From: Fasciola hepatica
Taxonomy: Eukaryota; Platyhelminthes; Trematoda; Plagiorchiida; Fasciolidae
Direction of reading: 5' to 3'
NCBI GenBank assembly: GCA_948099385.1
Contig: CANUEZ040000001.1
Location: forward strand, 1,004,501-1,068,500
Length of the DNA stretch: 64,000 nucleotides
In this document: piece after piece, positions 37,938 through 50,170 of the stretch
How the letters are laid out: the number at the start of each line of letters is the position of its first letter
How positions within the stretch are numbered: position 1 is the first letter of the stretch
The notes under the pieces: model-generated
The model's input: only the letters and a program-made list of their open reading frames with translations
Told to the model about the DNA's origin: nothing
Databases searched by the model: none
Program-made: the position numbers and the translations under genes

Positions 37938-38828
37938 AGTTCAAAAAACCATTAACTATACACTGGGTGCGGTGGTTATGGTTACTAATCTAGAAACGGG
38001 AACCTCGATCGAAAAAGAGCGAGAAAAAACTACAAACAATATCAATTCGATGGAAAACGTTTGTAAATACAGAAGCACCACTGATCATGACACTGAACAA
38101 CATCTTTTACCTTGTCTAACCACCGTGTGGACAGGGGAACTCTTAGACCCCATCCAGGAAGCCTAACACGCCCCACATGACTAAGTCCACTTTTTGGCCT
38201 TCTCGTACATTTCTTACATGTCATGGACTGAACTGGCTATCTTTACTCTTCGTTCAATCACTACCCGCCTCGACGAACGTTGCGCACCAATGAATCGTAT
38301 CTAGGATCATGTGCAACGCATGTCCCGACCACTGTAGCCTGGTGACCTTTATTGTTTCACCTAACGACTTGGTTCGTGCACTGCTGACACAGTGGTCCTG
38401 TCAGATTCGAACAGTGTTACGAAGACATTGGTGTTCGAATACCGACACTCTTCGTGTGTTGTTCACCCGCAGTGGCCATGTTTCTGAGCCACAAAGAAGA
38501 ACCGGCGTGACTACGGCAGCGTACACTCGACCCTTCGTAGATGGACGGATGTCATATGCACACCACAGATGACTGGAGTTATGAAATGCCAAGAGGGCCT
38601 GCTGTATACGTTAAGACACTTCACCCGACCTCCGGACGAAATGCAACTGCCTAGACAACTGAACTTGTCTACTTGTTCTTTGGTCGCTATATATCGAAAG
38701 CCTTGGCGCTGGAACAACATAAAACTACAAAGCACTGAAAAAATGATGCAAACACTTGAAAACAATGTAAAAATGTGCTTTGTGGGAATAACGAAGGGAA
38801 AATTAAAGTCACATGCGAAACAAAACAA
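37938..38828 (-). mobile_element. RTE-like LINE 3' end at the inner edge of the left arm
   Basis: The minus strand encodes thumb 'KFSCLGSCISSGGRVKCLNV', then 'VVTPVLLCGSETWPLRVNNT' and 'FEHQCLRNTVRI'. The C-terminal 'LSHVGRVRLPGWGLRVPLS' lies at 38224-38042. A 3' untranslated end (near 37.94 kb) resembles those at 50.08 and 57.65 kb ('accgcacccagtg'). Frames shift between blocks. The arm's high identity to the right side begins inside this LINE. Confidence 0.8.
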
Positions 38829-38959
38829 AGAAGCTGAGAGATCGGATGAAGTTACGTTGGTGCGCGTTTGTGTCGTGCAGTGGTTGGGATAATTGAGAAA
38901 AGTAGCTCCTCTGAGATGGTAGACTATCGCGCCGATTAGGCTTAAGATATCTTACATTT

Positions 38960-41900
38960 CGCTGGTCTTCATCACCTGCCCAACTCTCACCTGTGGCTCC
39001 ACGAAGACGAGGTGTGCATCAGCAGCTACACCCCGGCAAACCGCTCGACAGGCGGGCTAAACCAGGCCCAAAAACCTCAGTAAGACGGTGCCCAGCATAC
39101 AAAGATGGACACCTCTGCGGAAGCGGATGAGATCTGCTGGGATCTCCCGGCTACCAAACAACTTTGTCTAATCGACAGGTCTGCATGGACCCCTGCGTCT
39201 GGGTGATCTCTACGGTATAGCGAACAAGCACCTAGAATCACCGGCAATCATGCACCAAGATCACATTGAGTGCGTTAGGCATCCCAAATTGATAGAACAC
39301 CGTTTGAAAGGCGTACGAACCGCTTGTTCGGTTAAGGGCTCCCAACACAAAGACTTCCCACTGTCCGACAGGTGGCACTTGGTTGTGCACGAGCTAGAGT
39401 TGATACATCGAACAAGAAGCCGACTAACTCCAGGGATGCCACTTCCTACCAGATTCCCAAGGCTCTTCATGACAAGTTGCCTCACACATCCCTCATGCTA
39501 CAACGTCCCGGCAGGCGACGCGCCTCGTGTTCTCTCCGCGTTCGAGGTGACAAATATGCGAGCTGGGGTCTTGAGATGCGAGATCACATCCAAATCGCCT
39601 ACTGGAATGTGAGAAGACCCTTCGACATCGGAAGCCAAGCCACCACTGCACGAACTCTACATGACTATCACATCGATATCGCATGTCTCTCTGAAGTTCG
39701 GCTGTCGAATTCTGGCATCCGGTGTATGAAGGTTTCCAGATTAGATGACAGTTACCACCCCTATCACACTGGAATGAAGGACAGCTCTCACTAAGGCGTC
39801 GTGGTAACTACCAGCAACAAGGCTAAAAAACACTGCTCTTATGGAACCCAATATCCTCTCGGATCGACCTAGCTTGCTTTCGCGCCTCTCCCTTGAACAT
39901 GTCGGTTATTGCGGTCGATGCTCCGACAGTTGAAGCCAAAGAAGCGGTGGAGGACGCGTTCTGCGACAGACTACAAGAGGTGATAACACAGTCTCTCGAA
40001 ACGTGACATTCTCCTGATTGCAGAGAACTGGAACGCTGGAGTCTTCACCCAAGCAACTATACATTTTTTAAGAAAATATAGTCTCGGACAGCAGTGCGGC
40101 AATAGTGAACGCCTCCTCAACTTTGCAAACTTCAACAGCCTAAACGTAACCAACACCCACTTCCAACATCCCACGAAGCACTTGTTAACGTGATTCTCTA
40201 ACGAAGGTCACGCAGCGCACCAGACTAACTACATTCTCATACGATCAAGCTGGTCATCTTCGACTGAAGATCGCCGGTCCTACGGAGGCGCGGAGACTTG
40301 TAACAAAATGGCACTGACAACACCTTCATCTGTGGACGCTTCAAGATCCACCTAGCCAATCGCTGCAACATCTGTGTTCCGAAAGCGGATTAACACAGCA
40401 GCGTGAGGATCACCGAGAAAGTGGACAGCGTTCTTGGACACGACTGCCTCCCACCTAGCTACCACGTTCATAGGTAGAGAAGAAGTACACGTGGAAAATC
40501 AGTGAACTTCACTTAAGTCATCGATACAACAATCCACTTTAAATGAACTAGGTTTTACGTGACGTCAACAGAAAAACTGGATTCCAGGGGAGACTTTAAA
40601 GTTCACCAAAACGACTAGAGATGTTCGCTTAAATGATTACCCAGACGTCTATGATATCCGATAAAAAGTCACCCGTTCGGTCAGAAGCGACCGTAACAAC
40701 TACGGAAACCATTGAGACCGCGGCTAACTGCGGGGGCTTCTCAAAGTTATTCCGTCTAATCCATACTGCATCCGGTAAGCAACAGTCGGATGAAAACCTC
40801 CTTCGCGATGCTACTGGGCTGCTCATTCCTGAGCAGGTCGAAAATATGCAGCGGCGAACCAAACACTTCGACTGTTCATCGAACCGTCCTGCAGCAAGCT
40901 GTTTGAACCAAATCCCAGCAATTCAAAGCGAGACCCATGAGATTAACAGCAACCCACTAGGCTATTATATCGCCGATGTAATGCGCACACTGAAAAACTG
41001 AAAATACCCTGTAGATGTCAACGCAGTGCTCAAGCCATTGCACACTCTGTTTTGCTCGATCTTGGAAAACGAACATTTCCCTGCGGACTGGAGACCTTCA
41101 ATATTACTCCTTCTTCCAAAGGAAGGGAACAGGACTGTATGCAAGCTAGAGTGGAATCACGTTAACCGACGTGGCTGCCAAAGTGTTATCCGTGCGTTCG
41201 TTGAGTGGCTTCTCAGAAGTGCGTGACGCGCGCACAAGCCCACATTAAGGCTTCCGCCGCGGTAGATGGTGAATGGACCAAATATTCACTCTCCGCCGGG
41301 TATTTGGACATCGGTACAAGTTTAAGCAACCGACTGCTGCTTGTCTCAATGATTTTTGGACTGCCTCTGACCCAATCAACAGAGAATCGCTATGGACAAT
41401 AATACAAGCGTATGGAATGCCTTAGAAGCTTCTGTCTCATGAGGTCGTTCTACGCAAATACGCTCGCGAGAAAATGCATCTATGGAGAGGAGTCCAATGA
41501 CTTTCCCTCAACTGAGGTGTTAGACAAGGCTGTCCCTTGCTGACAGCACTTTTCAACTAAACCATGGATTGGAAAATGCGTCAGGCGCTCACCAATTGCT
41601 CCGGTATTCAGTTGGGTACCGATGCTTTCGTCGCAGATCTAGAATTCACAGACGAAACCATCATCCTTGGAGACAGCCCAACTGCTTTACAGCCAGTCCA
41701 CAATCGCGTAGAATCTTTTGCAAAGTCCATGAAATGAGAGATCAACACGTCGGAGAGCACGATCCTTTTGACATGCACTACACAATCCATTCTGCTGATA
41801 TACAGGAGCGGTGAACCAATTAGGCACGTCCCGGCGTTCAAATATCTGGGTTCCGCGATTCTCCCGAACGGTGAAGCCAAAGGTAAGGTCGAGTTGCGCA

Positions 41901-42157
41901 TTTACAATGCCAGGAGTGCGTTTCTCCAGCTTCGCAATACACTTGGAGTGCGAAACCAAATCAGTATCCGGACCAAAGTCCACGTCTTTTGGGTCGCTAT
42001 CCGTCCAAAACTGACCTACGGTAGCGATACGTGGCCACTACGTGTCAAGGATATCAGAAACCTAGAAGTTAGTGATCACTGGTGTCTGCAACGGATACTG
42101 AAAGTATCTTGGGACTACATGCTTTTAAACGACTCAGTAAGACGTCTGGTTTATTGA
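38960..42157 (+). mobile_element. RTE-like LINE (second subfamily), nearly full length, decayed
   Basis: The plus strand carries 5' sequence, then the start of the endonuclease (39372-39794) with 'IQIAYWNVRRPFDIGSQATT' and 'DIACLSEVRLS'. 'NMSVIAVDAPTVEAKEAVED' follows near 39.9 kb, a linker with 'GFSKLFRLIHTASGKQ' (40.74 kb), and RT fingers 'FPADWRPSILLLLPKEG'. Next come 'NRESLWTIIQAYGMP' (41.38 kb), 'GVRQGCPLLTALFN' (41.52 kb) and 'DLEFTDETIILGDS' in place of the usual LEYADDI. The thumb 'FKYLGSAILPNGEAKGKVEL' and C-terminus 'YGSDTWPLRVKDIRNLEVSD' end near 42157. The altered catalytic box plus frameshifts and stops show it is dead. Confidence 0.85.
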
Positions 42158-42159
42158 AT

Positions 42160-44600
42160 ATACTGTTGCTGCAGCCAATGCACTTATTTAGTTCATTCGT
42201 CCCCAAAATTAAGATATAGACCAGACACGAGGTCTACTGTCAGGTAGAACTTGCCAACAAGATACTTTCTCGTGTTGAAATTTATACGTGATCAGCTGTT
42301 CGAAAACTAAGACTCGTTCACTGTGTAGCACGGAACCACCAATGACATTTCCATTGATAAGCGGGTTGGAACAACATTCTCTCAAGTAGCTCAGGTTCGA
42401 AAGAATGATGTTAGATTTTTCCCCCAATTAGATCGTTCACATGCAACCGTATCACCATATACGGTTTTGACACCAACAGTGTGATGCTGTATTGATGGCA
42501 GCAACGATTAACATTCTTCATTTTGTTCTCTCATGAATTGTCCATGAGGATACCCGTCAACTGACCGTCTACCACTCCTATGAAAAGCAATGGATGCATA
42601 AAAAAGGTATACGTATTCACTGTTGACCGGCGGAAAATAAACAGTCGTCATCGTGGACTCGGAACCTTGAAATCCAGGATCCTACTCTTGTCACCGCTGT
42701 TCAGTCTCTCATTTGGCAGCCTTGACTGGCCGCAAAATGATGTACTTTAACGTATAGTACGTGACCGAAGTTAAAGATTATTACAATTATTACTACCGTT
42801 AAAAGGTTTTCCCGATATTGAGTGGCACAGCTAGTGTATAGGATTTCAGCGCTCGGGCGTTCCGCATGTACCACCATTGGTCTTATGTTTGCAGTTGACC
42901 CAGTTACCTAGATCAAGTGGATTTCACGTGTACCAGAACCGCCTATACTCCCGTGTGCTAATTTATTTGTCCACCCTCGCTGTTACATTTTCTAGCTTTG
43001 TTTCTGTGACGGGGTTTATCGATGTTATCTGTTTTTTAACTGTATCTGTGCCTGGCCCATTTTTAGGCCCTATCTGATGGTGTTGCCTACGTTGTTGTAT
43101 CCTGTTGTGTTGCTTACCACTGAGACTCTGTTTCGAAGCTATGCAGTCATCAACTTTTATTCTCCGTTTCCCTGTTCACCGATCCTCTAGCTTTCATTAT
43201 CTGTACGCTCATTATCATGCTTCTTCCCCATCACGCCGTCCGTTTATTTGACCTTCTACGTTTTTCTCTTGTCTCGGCCATCTTCGCCTCCCCCTCTTGT
43301 GTCTCGTGACTTGAATTGTAGTTTGACACCGTCACTAATCATTATTTTTCACCTGACTCATATTATTGCCTGCTCCGTGCACTTTGCTCGACTCTGTCCC
43401 TTCGACGGATGAGTTTGATCTTAATTGACTGGTTTGTTCTTTGTGGACGGATTGCTCGTATTTATTAGTGTTTCGCTGCTAATCTTTTACAGTACACGTA
43501 GTTGGCTGGCTTTCTGTTGTTTGACCAAGGATTCAGGGTTCGTCTTTTACGAACCACCCAACATTGGAACGATCTGGTACAACTTGCTTTCAGTTTATCC
43601 ACATTGATTGGAGATTCGATCGAAAGGATGTGTACATCTGATCCACAAGTATCAGATCTGAATAAATTCTACTGAACACATCTGTTTAGCTTGGTTTCTG
43701 GTAAAATAAGCAAATATGCACGAAAAATTAATGCACTAGGTAATGATGGGTAACTGTGGTCACGCATGTGTACATTTGGTTGAAAATAAACTGAAAAAAG
43801 CAGGCAAACGGCTTTCACGGTGAATATCTCAAATAAATTTCAACTGAAATCATGATATAATACTCGATGGGAAGCAAACGCCAATGCAACGTTGTATCAA
43901 CATGAAAATCTGATCTAAATCTGTTCGAAATAAATGAGACGAAAAAAAGCTTACCACGCTGTAATTCTCTGACCGCTATATTTTTGGTAGCTTCCCGTAC
44001 GGAAAATGTGGTATTTTTATTCGGAAATGCAGGGCTGATGACTGGCATCAGAGCAACATCTTTCGAACGATTTTCCTGTTAGGTAAAAGGAAGGAGCCGT
44101 TGATAAAATGTGAAAAACTTCGAGCACCGAGAAAGAACTACGTTCAAAGTGAAATGCACTCACACTAAAAAGGATAGACTGATTCAGTTATCCCACCATG
44201 CGGTCGTCAATGTGAACAGCTTGGGAGGAAAACTTATTACATATGTTTTTGACATTGGGTAACGCATGGTTGTTAGAAATGTCGTAAACCGGTCTTGAGA
44301 AAGGATAGCCACGGTAACCTGAACATCAACATTTCGGACAACGCTGTGTTACCGAATATTCAGAGCTGAAATACACCATTCACCAAAAAACGCCTCCCCC
44401 AAAATAAACTATGATCTTGAGGGTCCATACTGTCAGTTCGGAACATTTCAAATAAGCCCGAAACTGCTGTACTTTGACATCATACAGTCTACCGTTACAT
44501 GAGTCGTTACGATGGTCCGACACACGTGCAATTTCTAATATGATAGCACCCACGTCCATCCGTTCTTTTGAGTTCACGTGATACTCACAAAGGGGGAGGT
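42160..44600. other. No gene recognised
   Basis: A pyrimidine-rich stretch (about 42.85-43.6 kb) with short hydrophobic frames (42877-43077, 43425-43607) that reflect its T-richness. Near 44.29-44.34 kb there is a fragment resembling the dispersed relics at 1.1 and 6.75 kb. No exon is supported. Confidence 0.5.
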
Positions 44601-44610
44601 CGTATGGTGT

Positions 44611-45110
44611 GCCGTCAAAAAGTGGGAATAATTGAAGTCACGCAACGAGATAATCAAGTATCTTGGTCTTTCAAGAAGGATAGTGAGTAGATGGATCGAT
44701 CGGTTCAACAACGGAAATTCATCATTCGACCAATGAATCGATATTCTTGTTATTCAAACATGATAGTCGAAAACGGGCTTGGGAAAAAATTTCTGAAATT
44801 ATTAGAAGTGGTGCGACGATAGCAACAATGCAGCAGAATCCAAGTATAGTGGACAACTGGGAAGCCATCTGATAGGAGCGTCGGATTGAGCTGGCATTTT
44901 TGGATGACAGTGCTAATAGTCAAGTTTACGGGGAAGTCCTGAACCGACACATTTTGCCACTGTTGACCACAACTACTAAAGCGATTTTTCAGGACGACAA
45001 CGCGCCTACGGGACACGAGTTTAATGCGCGTCACGGCATAAAGACTCTCCCGTGGCTAACTCATGTAGAATGCTTTCGGAGAAGGGCGTTTTTTGCCGAA
45101 TAGTGAGTAA
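44611..45110 (+). mobile_element. Tc1-type transposase relic
   Basis: Broken plus-strand frames match a Tc1/mariner-superfamily DDE transposase. A helix-turn-helix-like 'IIKYLGLSRRIVSRWIDRFN' lies near 44.65 kb. 'ELAFLDDSANSQVYGEVLNR', 'HILPLL' and 'AIFQDDNAPTGHE' (second catalytic aspartate) and 'IKTLPWLTHVE' follow at 44.89-45.07 kb, where a family member would have LPWP.hSPDLNPIE. Stops occur between blocks and the third acidic residue region is lost. No terminal inverted repeats were located. It is an inactive copy. Confidence 0.75.
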
Positions 45111-45589
45111 AAAGTCGCACGGCACGTCATTCTTCGATACACTCCGAATCGGACTGGGTTCTGATACACCAACGGAAAAACGGGTGTTCAGTATGTGTAT
45201 CTTGTGACAACATCTCATATCGATTTTCTGAACAACGACAGCAAGTGCGTCATTCCCCATCCTCAGGTGAACTCTAATGACTGCCTGTGAGCACTAATTG
45301 ACACGACGATAATGCAGTAAACAGCACGGCTCAGCAATAAGGAATGGTAGTATAAGAGAGGTGCGCGAGACACTTCACATTCCTAAAGTAACCCTCTTTC
45401 AGCCTACGCAATCTGAAATAATGGTCCAGTGATACTCATCGCCAGTATAGCACGAAAACAAAACAGAGAGTGAAAACCGCCGGTCTCATTCGATTGACCC
45501 AACTGGACCAAATTTGACCGACCCACTGTCATGCCCTGATTTACCAAGACTACAAATGAAAAAACTTGTAACACGAAGAAATTTATTTT

Positions 45590-46746
45590 CGATATATCAC
45601 TTCAGGCATTGACATATATAGTACTGGGTAAAAGAGGGTATATGTGCAGCTAAAGATAGCAGAGAGTGAGTAAATGTGCAACAAATCCGGTAACTCGACA
45701 ACATGCTTCAACTTGATGAATCTTGTACGTTGTGTGAACGACAACAAGTGTGAAATGTGTAACCAAATGGCGTGAAAAGACAGGTGTGAAAAAAAAGATG
45801 TCGGGCTGGGGAGAATTTGTACATGGAACCAAAAGAAAATCACTTGTTACGGCCACGGCAACAACAACTGTTGCACGAGGTTACGTTGCTTACACAAATC
45901 CGGCTTTAATAGTCGAATTGCTATGGCTTCTGACGTCATCAGCAACCGCCTGCGTAATCCTTTCGCGTGAATTTTGGGAGTTGTCAGGACTGGTCTAAAA
46001 GCTGTCACCGTGTCGATTTGGTGTCCGCTATCCACCAGATGTTGTAGGATTGCGCTATTGATAGTCCGGACTGTACCTTTGCGTAAAGAAGCCGGGAAGT
46101 GTTCTGATATCCTCTTCGACAGGCGTCTCGTCGTATGTCCAATATACTGTGCACTACAAGAACAAGTAAACTGATATAGAACAAAAGATTGAGACTGATG
46201 AGGCAACCTGTCCTTGGATTGTTGAACAATGAAAGGCTTCGTATTTGTTAAGATTCGGACATGTGCAGCGGGTAAAGACTTCCCGAGGGTCTTGGATATG
46301 CGCAGCTCTAGTATTTCTAAGGTTTTGTCACCTTTGAACGGGACAGTTAGAAAAATATCCTTTTTCTTGGCCATTTGAACTTTCATTTTGTGTCTCCTCT
46401 CTCCCATATGTTGACGAATGAACGGTTCTGGATAGCCGTTTTTTAATAATGTACCGTGTATGTGTTCGAGTTCTTGGGCAATCGTGTCAGGACTACAGAT
46501 GTTTCTTGCTCCGTAGGTCAGACAGCTCACAAGGTTTCTTTTGTATCGTAGGGGGACAAAACTTAGGAAATGTGTGTATTGCCCCAACCACGTACATTTC
46601 CGATACACCCTCCTTTCTATATGTCCGTCCTCCATTCTACGCAATCCCACATCAAGAAAGGCGAGGAAATTGTCCGTCTCTACTTCCACTGTAAATGTGG
46701 TCAGAGAGTGAGTAAATGTGCAACAAATCCGGTAACTCGACAACAT
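45590..46746 (-). mobile_element. Penelope-like element, RT end plus GIY-YIG nuclease
   Basis: The 299-codon minus-strand frame 46746-45847 is one of the best preserved in the window. Its start ('NFLAFLDVGLRRMEDGHIER', 'VYRKCTWLGQYTHFLSF', 'KRNLVSCLTYGARNICS') is the end of a Penelope-like reverse transcriptase. After a basic linker comes the GIY-YIG endonuclease: 'FVLYQFTCSCSAQYIGHTTR', 'RLSKRISEHF' and 'SAILQHLVDSGHQID'. The frame ends 'IAIRLLKPDLCKQRNLVQQL' and 'LLPWP' before the stop. The catalytic Arg and Glu-His region are present. The N-terminal RT with its catalytic aspartates is missing, so the copy is 5'-truncated. Non-coding 3' sequence continues to about 45.59 kb. Confidence 0.9.
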
Positions 46747-47194
46747 GCTTCAACTTGATGAATCTTGTACGTTGTGTGAACGACAACAAGTGTGAAATGT
46801 GTAACCAAATGGCGTGAAAAGACAGGTGTGAAAAAAAAGATGTCGGGCTGGGGAGAATTTGTACATGGAACCAAAAGAAAATCACTTGTTACGGCCACGG
46901 CAACAACAACTGTTGCACGAGGTTACGTTGCTTACACAAATCCGGCTTCAATAGTCGAATTGCTATGGCTTCTGACGTCATCAGCAACCGCCTGCGTAAT
47001 CCTTTCGCGTGAATTCTGGAAGTTGTCAGGACTGGTCTAAAAGCTGTCACCGTGTCGATTTGGTGTCCGCTATCCACCAGATGTTGTAGGATTGCGCTAC
47101 TGATAGTCCGAACTACAAATGATGAACTAGTATCGTAGCAGCAAGTCACGGTGCATCGATTTCTTGCTTCTGTCTTATCCATCATGAAGTGCAC
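46703..47194 (-). mobile_element. Partial tandem copy of the Penelope-like element 3' end
   Basis: About 410 bp (46703-47113) repeat 45661-46071 in direct orientation with only a few base changes. They cover the last ~70 codons ('INSAILQHLV' appears here as 'ISSAILQHLV') and the start of the 3' region. On the minus strand this copy lies upstream and abuts the internal start of the longer copy at 46.70 kb. Penelope-like elements are known for such partial tandem ('pseudo-LTR') arrangements. Confidence 0.85.
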
Positions 47195-47628
47195 TTTTAC
47201 TGGTCAGTGCCCTCCAGCAAAACAGTAAGAAAAAGCAAATCGGAAAAGCAACCAGACCGAGACCGAATTATTACATTACATTATGTTATGTCACCTAATG
47301 CCACAAACAGCAAATCGGTGGACTTCTTGGGTTTCGACTGTAAGGCATGACAAGTTTGACTGACATAGTTCAACTTGACCACTGGTCCTGGTGTTTGTAC
47401 GTTTCTATGGGTTTCCTCAACATTTAGCCTTTTCACACTGGTACTCAGTTGCGTTGCATTTTAGGCTGGTCATATCAAATTCCACTTTTTGCTTCGTTTA
47501 GTCACCAAACGACGTAAGCGTGAAATAAGCTGATCTGATTATTGGGGGCTTCGAAGTCTATGTGTAATGACTGGATGATTAGAAAACAACACACAAAAAA
47601 TCGAGGTAGACGAGCTGTTTACGGTTAA

Positions 47629-50170
47629 GTGTACCCATTGCGACGAGACTGCACCTTGATGTGGTGTGATGGCTTGCGTGCCTCCAGGGCACATAGAGCT
47701 ATGCAGGATGGCTTCCGTAGGCCGGAGATGCAATTGTGTCTGACAGGTCAATGGGTAGAGGCCAGACGAAGTCCAGTATCAGAACCAGTTGATGGGCAAC
47801 ATCTGGTTCTAACCATTAGGACCCTGGAGAGGACACTCCAGCGAACAAACACGGAGAGAAACAGTTTACCGGTCAAAAAACCTCCACTAGATGGACGTAG
47901 GAGTGGAGCACCTGGGGTTTCTCTTGACGGTGGAAGAAGTCATCGTACTTCATTGGACAGCTATCGCCCGCCTAACCTGGGCAGCCCCCAGCCCAAAGGA
48001 TACTGCCCCGTCCACGCTCCACTTCCTCCATTGGATACATGGGGCTAAGGACTAAATCCGAAAGGCGGATCGATAACAAAGCACCAGCGAGGACAAGACA
48101 AAACGAATGCAATAATCAGGTCTCACGTGACAGACCAGAAAAAGTTCCTTCACGGGTTCTTCGGTCACGTTCCCGTGATGGGTTAAGGCCCTACTGTCTT
48201 TTGAGTCAAAGGCTCCGGTTAGGGTTCCCAAATAAAAATCCCTTGCACGGTGTGGGCAGCCACGAAGTATGATGTGCCCAAAAATCTCCAGCGGTCAATC
48301 GGGAAACACTAGTTACCTTTCTGCTCTTCATTCACGTACGAGCAGCCACAGTGAGTAGTGGCTGTGAACCTGTAGCTCTCGGAAAGGGTACCAAATTGAA
48401 GACAGGGGAGGAAAGAGAATCCATTCTCCGATCTAAGCATTCTCTTCACTCAGCTACTTTCAGCATCCGCACACTTTGCAAACGGGGCAATGGGCTGCCC
48501 TAGCTAGGACTTTTGAAACCTTTAACATAGACCTGCGATGTCTCCGAAACACCCATACAAGACCCAACTTCAGTGTTAATATTCGCTCCCCTGATGCAAG
48601 CTCGTTTCACTCTTCGCTTGTCGGGTGATTCGGTGTTTATTGCTCGTGGTCAGGCTGGCGTAGGCATCGCTCTGAACGTGACGGCTGAGTGCGCACTGCT
48701 CGACTGGATCCCAGTCAGCAACTGCCTGTTCGCGGTTCGGTTGGATGGTTCTGTGCATGCCAACAGCAATAGATCGAAGCGTCGACGCCTGTTTGTCGCT
48801 TCTGTATACACCCCAACTGACTGTAGCTCCCCTGACGCTAAAGACGAATTCTACTAAGATTTGTCTCAACTGGTAAGCAAAGTGCGCTCTAGAGACATCA
48901 TGGTTGTTGCTGGTGATTTCAATGCTCAAACCTGAAGCCTAGACGAGACGGGGAGGAGTTTAGGAGGCCGATACTGCGTTCCAGCCGATCGAACTGATAA
49001 CGGTGATCGACTTATTCAACTATGTTCCGACCATGGACTATTCCTGGCGAGAACAGAAAGCGACACAGGCTAACCTGGCGTCCACCTGTGCCTTCACAGA
49101 GCTGGACTCAGATCGACCATATTGCTGTCGGTTACCCCTGGCCCGGATTAATTAAAGACTGCCGACAATTTCGGTCCACGCCTGTAGACAATGATCACGC
49201 TCTTGTCCGCGCGCGTTTCAGCTTGCGCCTCGTTTATGGCTGAAGCAAAGCCAAGGCGAACCGTCACCCGAACCTGTCACTGGACGATAAACAATTATCT
49301 GCTTTCCGACAAGAAATTTTCCACCGAATTATCAATACAGTGAAATACCCAGGATCCAGAACAGCGATGGACTGAGATCAAAAACAGGCTCTACGTGCGG
49401 CTGCTGATGCTACTCAAGGTCCAACAACTAGACATACACAGAAACGATGGATTTCTGCATCCTCAGTTGCACTGGTAAATGTGCGCAAAACGACTCCTCC
49501 GGATTCCAGATACGATGAGGCATGGAGTTGCCTTAAAAGCCAACTGATTCGGAGCCTGAGAGATGACCATGAGCAGTGGTGGATTGCCAAGTGTAGGGAG
49601 ATGGAAAAAGCTGCGAAGATTAGTAACAGCCACAACCTTTTCCGTCTGATTAGACAAACCGGTCCACGTAAACAAGGCGTTAGCGAATCGATCAAAGAAG
49701 CGAACAGCTCACTGATTCAAACTCAGGAGCATCGTCTAATTCGCTGGGCGGAGCGTTTCGAGATGCAGTTTAATTGGCCTCTATCCTCTTCAAGTTTGAA
49801 CACTAGCGCAATAGGTACAGCTCTTGCTGTAGATACTAGTCCTCCGTCAGAAACGGAGGTTCTTCGTGAGGCCCTCCTACTTAATGGTTAGGTACGTTGG
49901 GGGACATGGCTAGATGCCGCGAGCAGTGGCGCTCCTACATTCACAAACTTTCTTCGTCGACTTAATTCCATTATTGTAGTTCTCCTCTTACTTCTCTCAT
50001 ACTCTTTTTTCCTTCATTATTTCCTTTTGAGGTTGCCGCTAGGAGTAGCAACCAAAGCCACCGCGCCTAGTGCATCATTATTGGTTGTTTGAACTGACTG
50101 GCCGAACTGGTTGTTGAACTCGTGGGGGCTCAGCTTATTTGTATATATTCAAATTTCATTAAACACGCGG
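47629..50170 (+). mobile_element. RTE-like LINE with intact 5' half and deleted RT
   Basis: 5' sequence (47.6-48.5 kb) precedes a well-kept endonuclease: 'QWAALARTFETFNIDLRCLR', 'FTLRLSGDSVFIARGQAGVG', 'ALLDWIPVSNCLFAVRLDGS', 'IMVVAGDFNAQT', 'SQSWTQIDHIAVGYPWPG' and 'DNDHALVRARFSLRL' (48.5-49.25 kb). The linker frame 49481-49891 contains 'HNLFRLIRQTGPRKQGV'. At about 49.87 kb, just before 'KAvGPDG', it jumps to C-terminal sequence 'DMARCREQWRSYIHKL' (49.90-49.96 kb) and a 3' untranslated end near 50.17 kb. All of the reverse transcriptase is missing. This is a deletion derivative of about 2.5 kb. Confidence 0.85.

Larger units (their letters stand above)
33168..38653. repeat. Left arm of a 5.5-kb inverted duplication
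   Basis: This arm is the reverse complement of 56952-62475 over about 5.5 kb, with only a few percent differences. Frame pairs show this: 34418-34747 with 60896-61225 (one residue different in 109), 37668-37910 with 57695-57937 (one in 80), and 35769-36014 with 59629-59874 (about one in 81). The outer boundary is sharp, inside an exon at 33168/62475. The inner boundary lies in LINE thumb sequence near 38653/56952, where similarity drops from near-identity to family level. The 18.3-kb spacer is full of other repeats. Confidence 0.92.

Noticed and set aside
38500..38893. Plus-strand frames 38309-38572 and 38569-38892 as genes
   Set aside because: They are antisense to the LINE C-terminus, which has recognisable motifs on the minus strand.
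46190..46260. Hammerhead-ribozyme-like 'ctgatgag' on the plus strand near the Penelope-like element
   Set aside because: It lies antisense to the GIY-YIG coding region. I could not form the three stems with the GAAA core, and the 'ccgatgag' near 8.3 kb also lacks a proper core.
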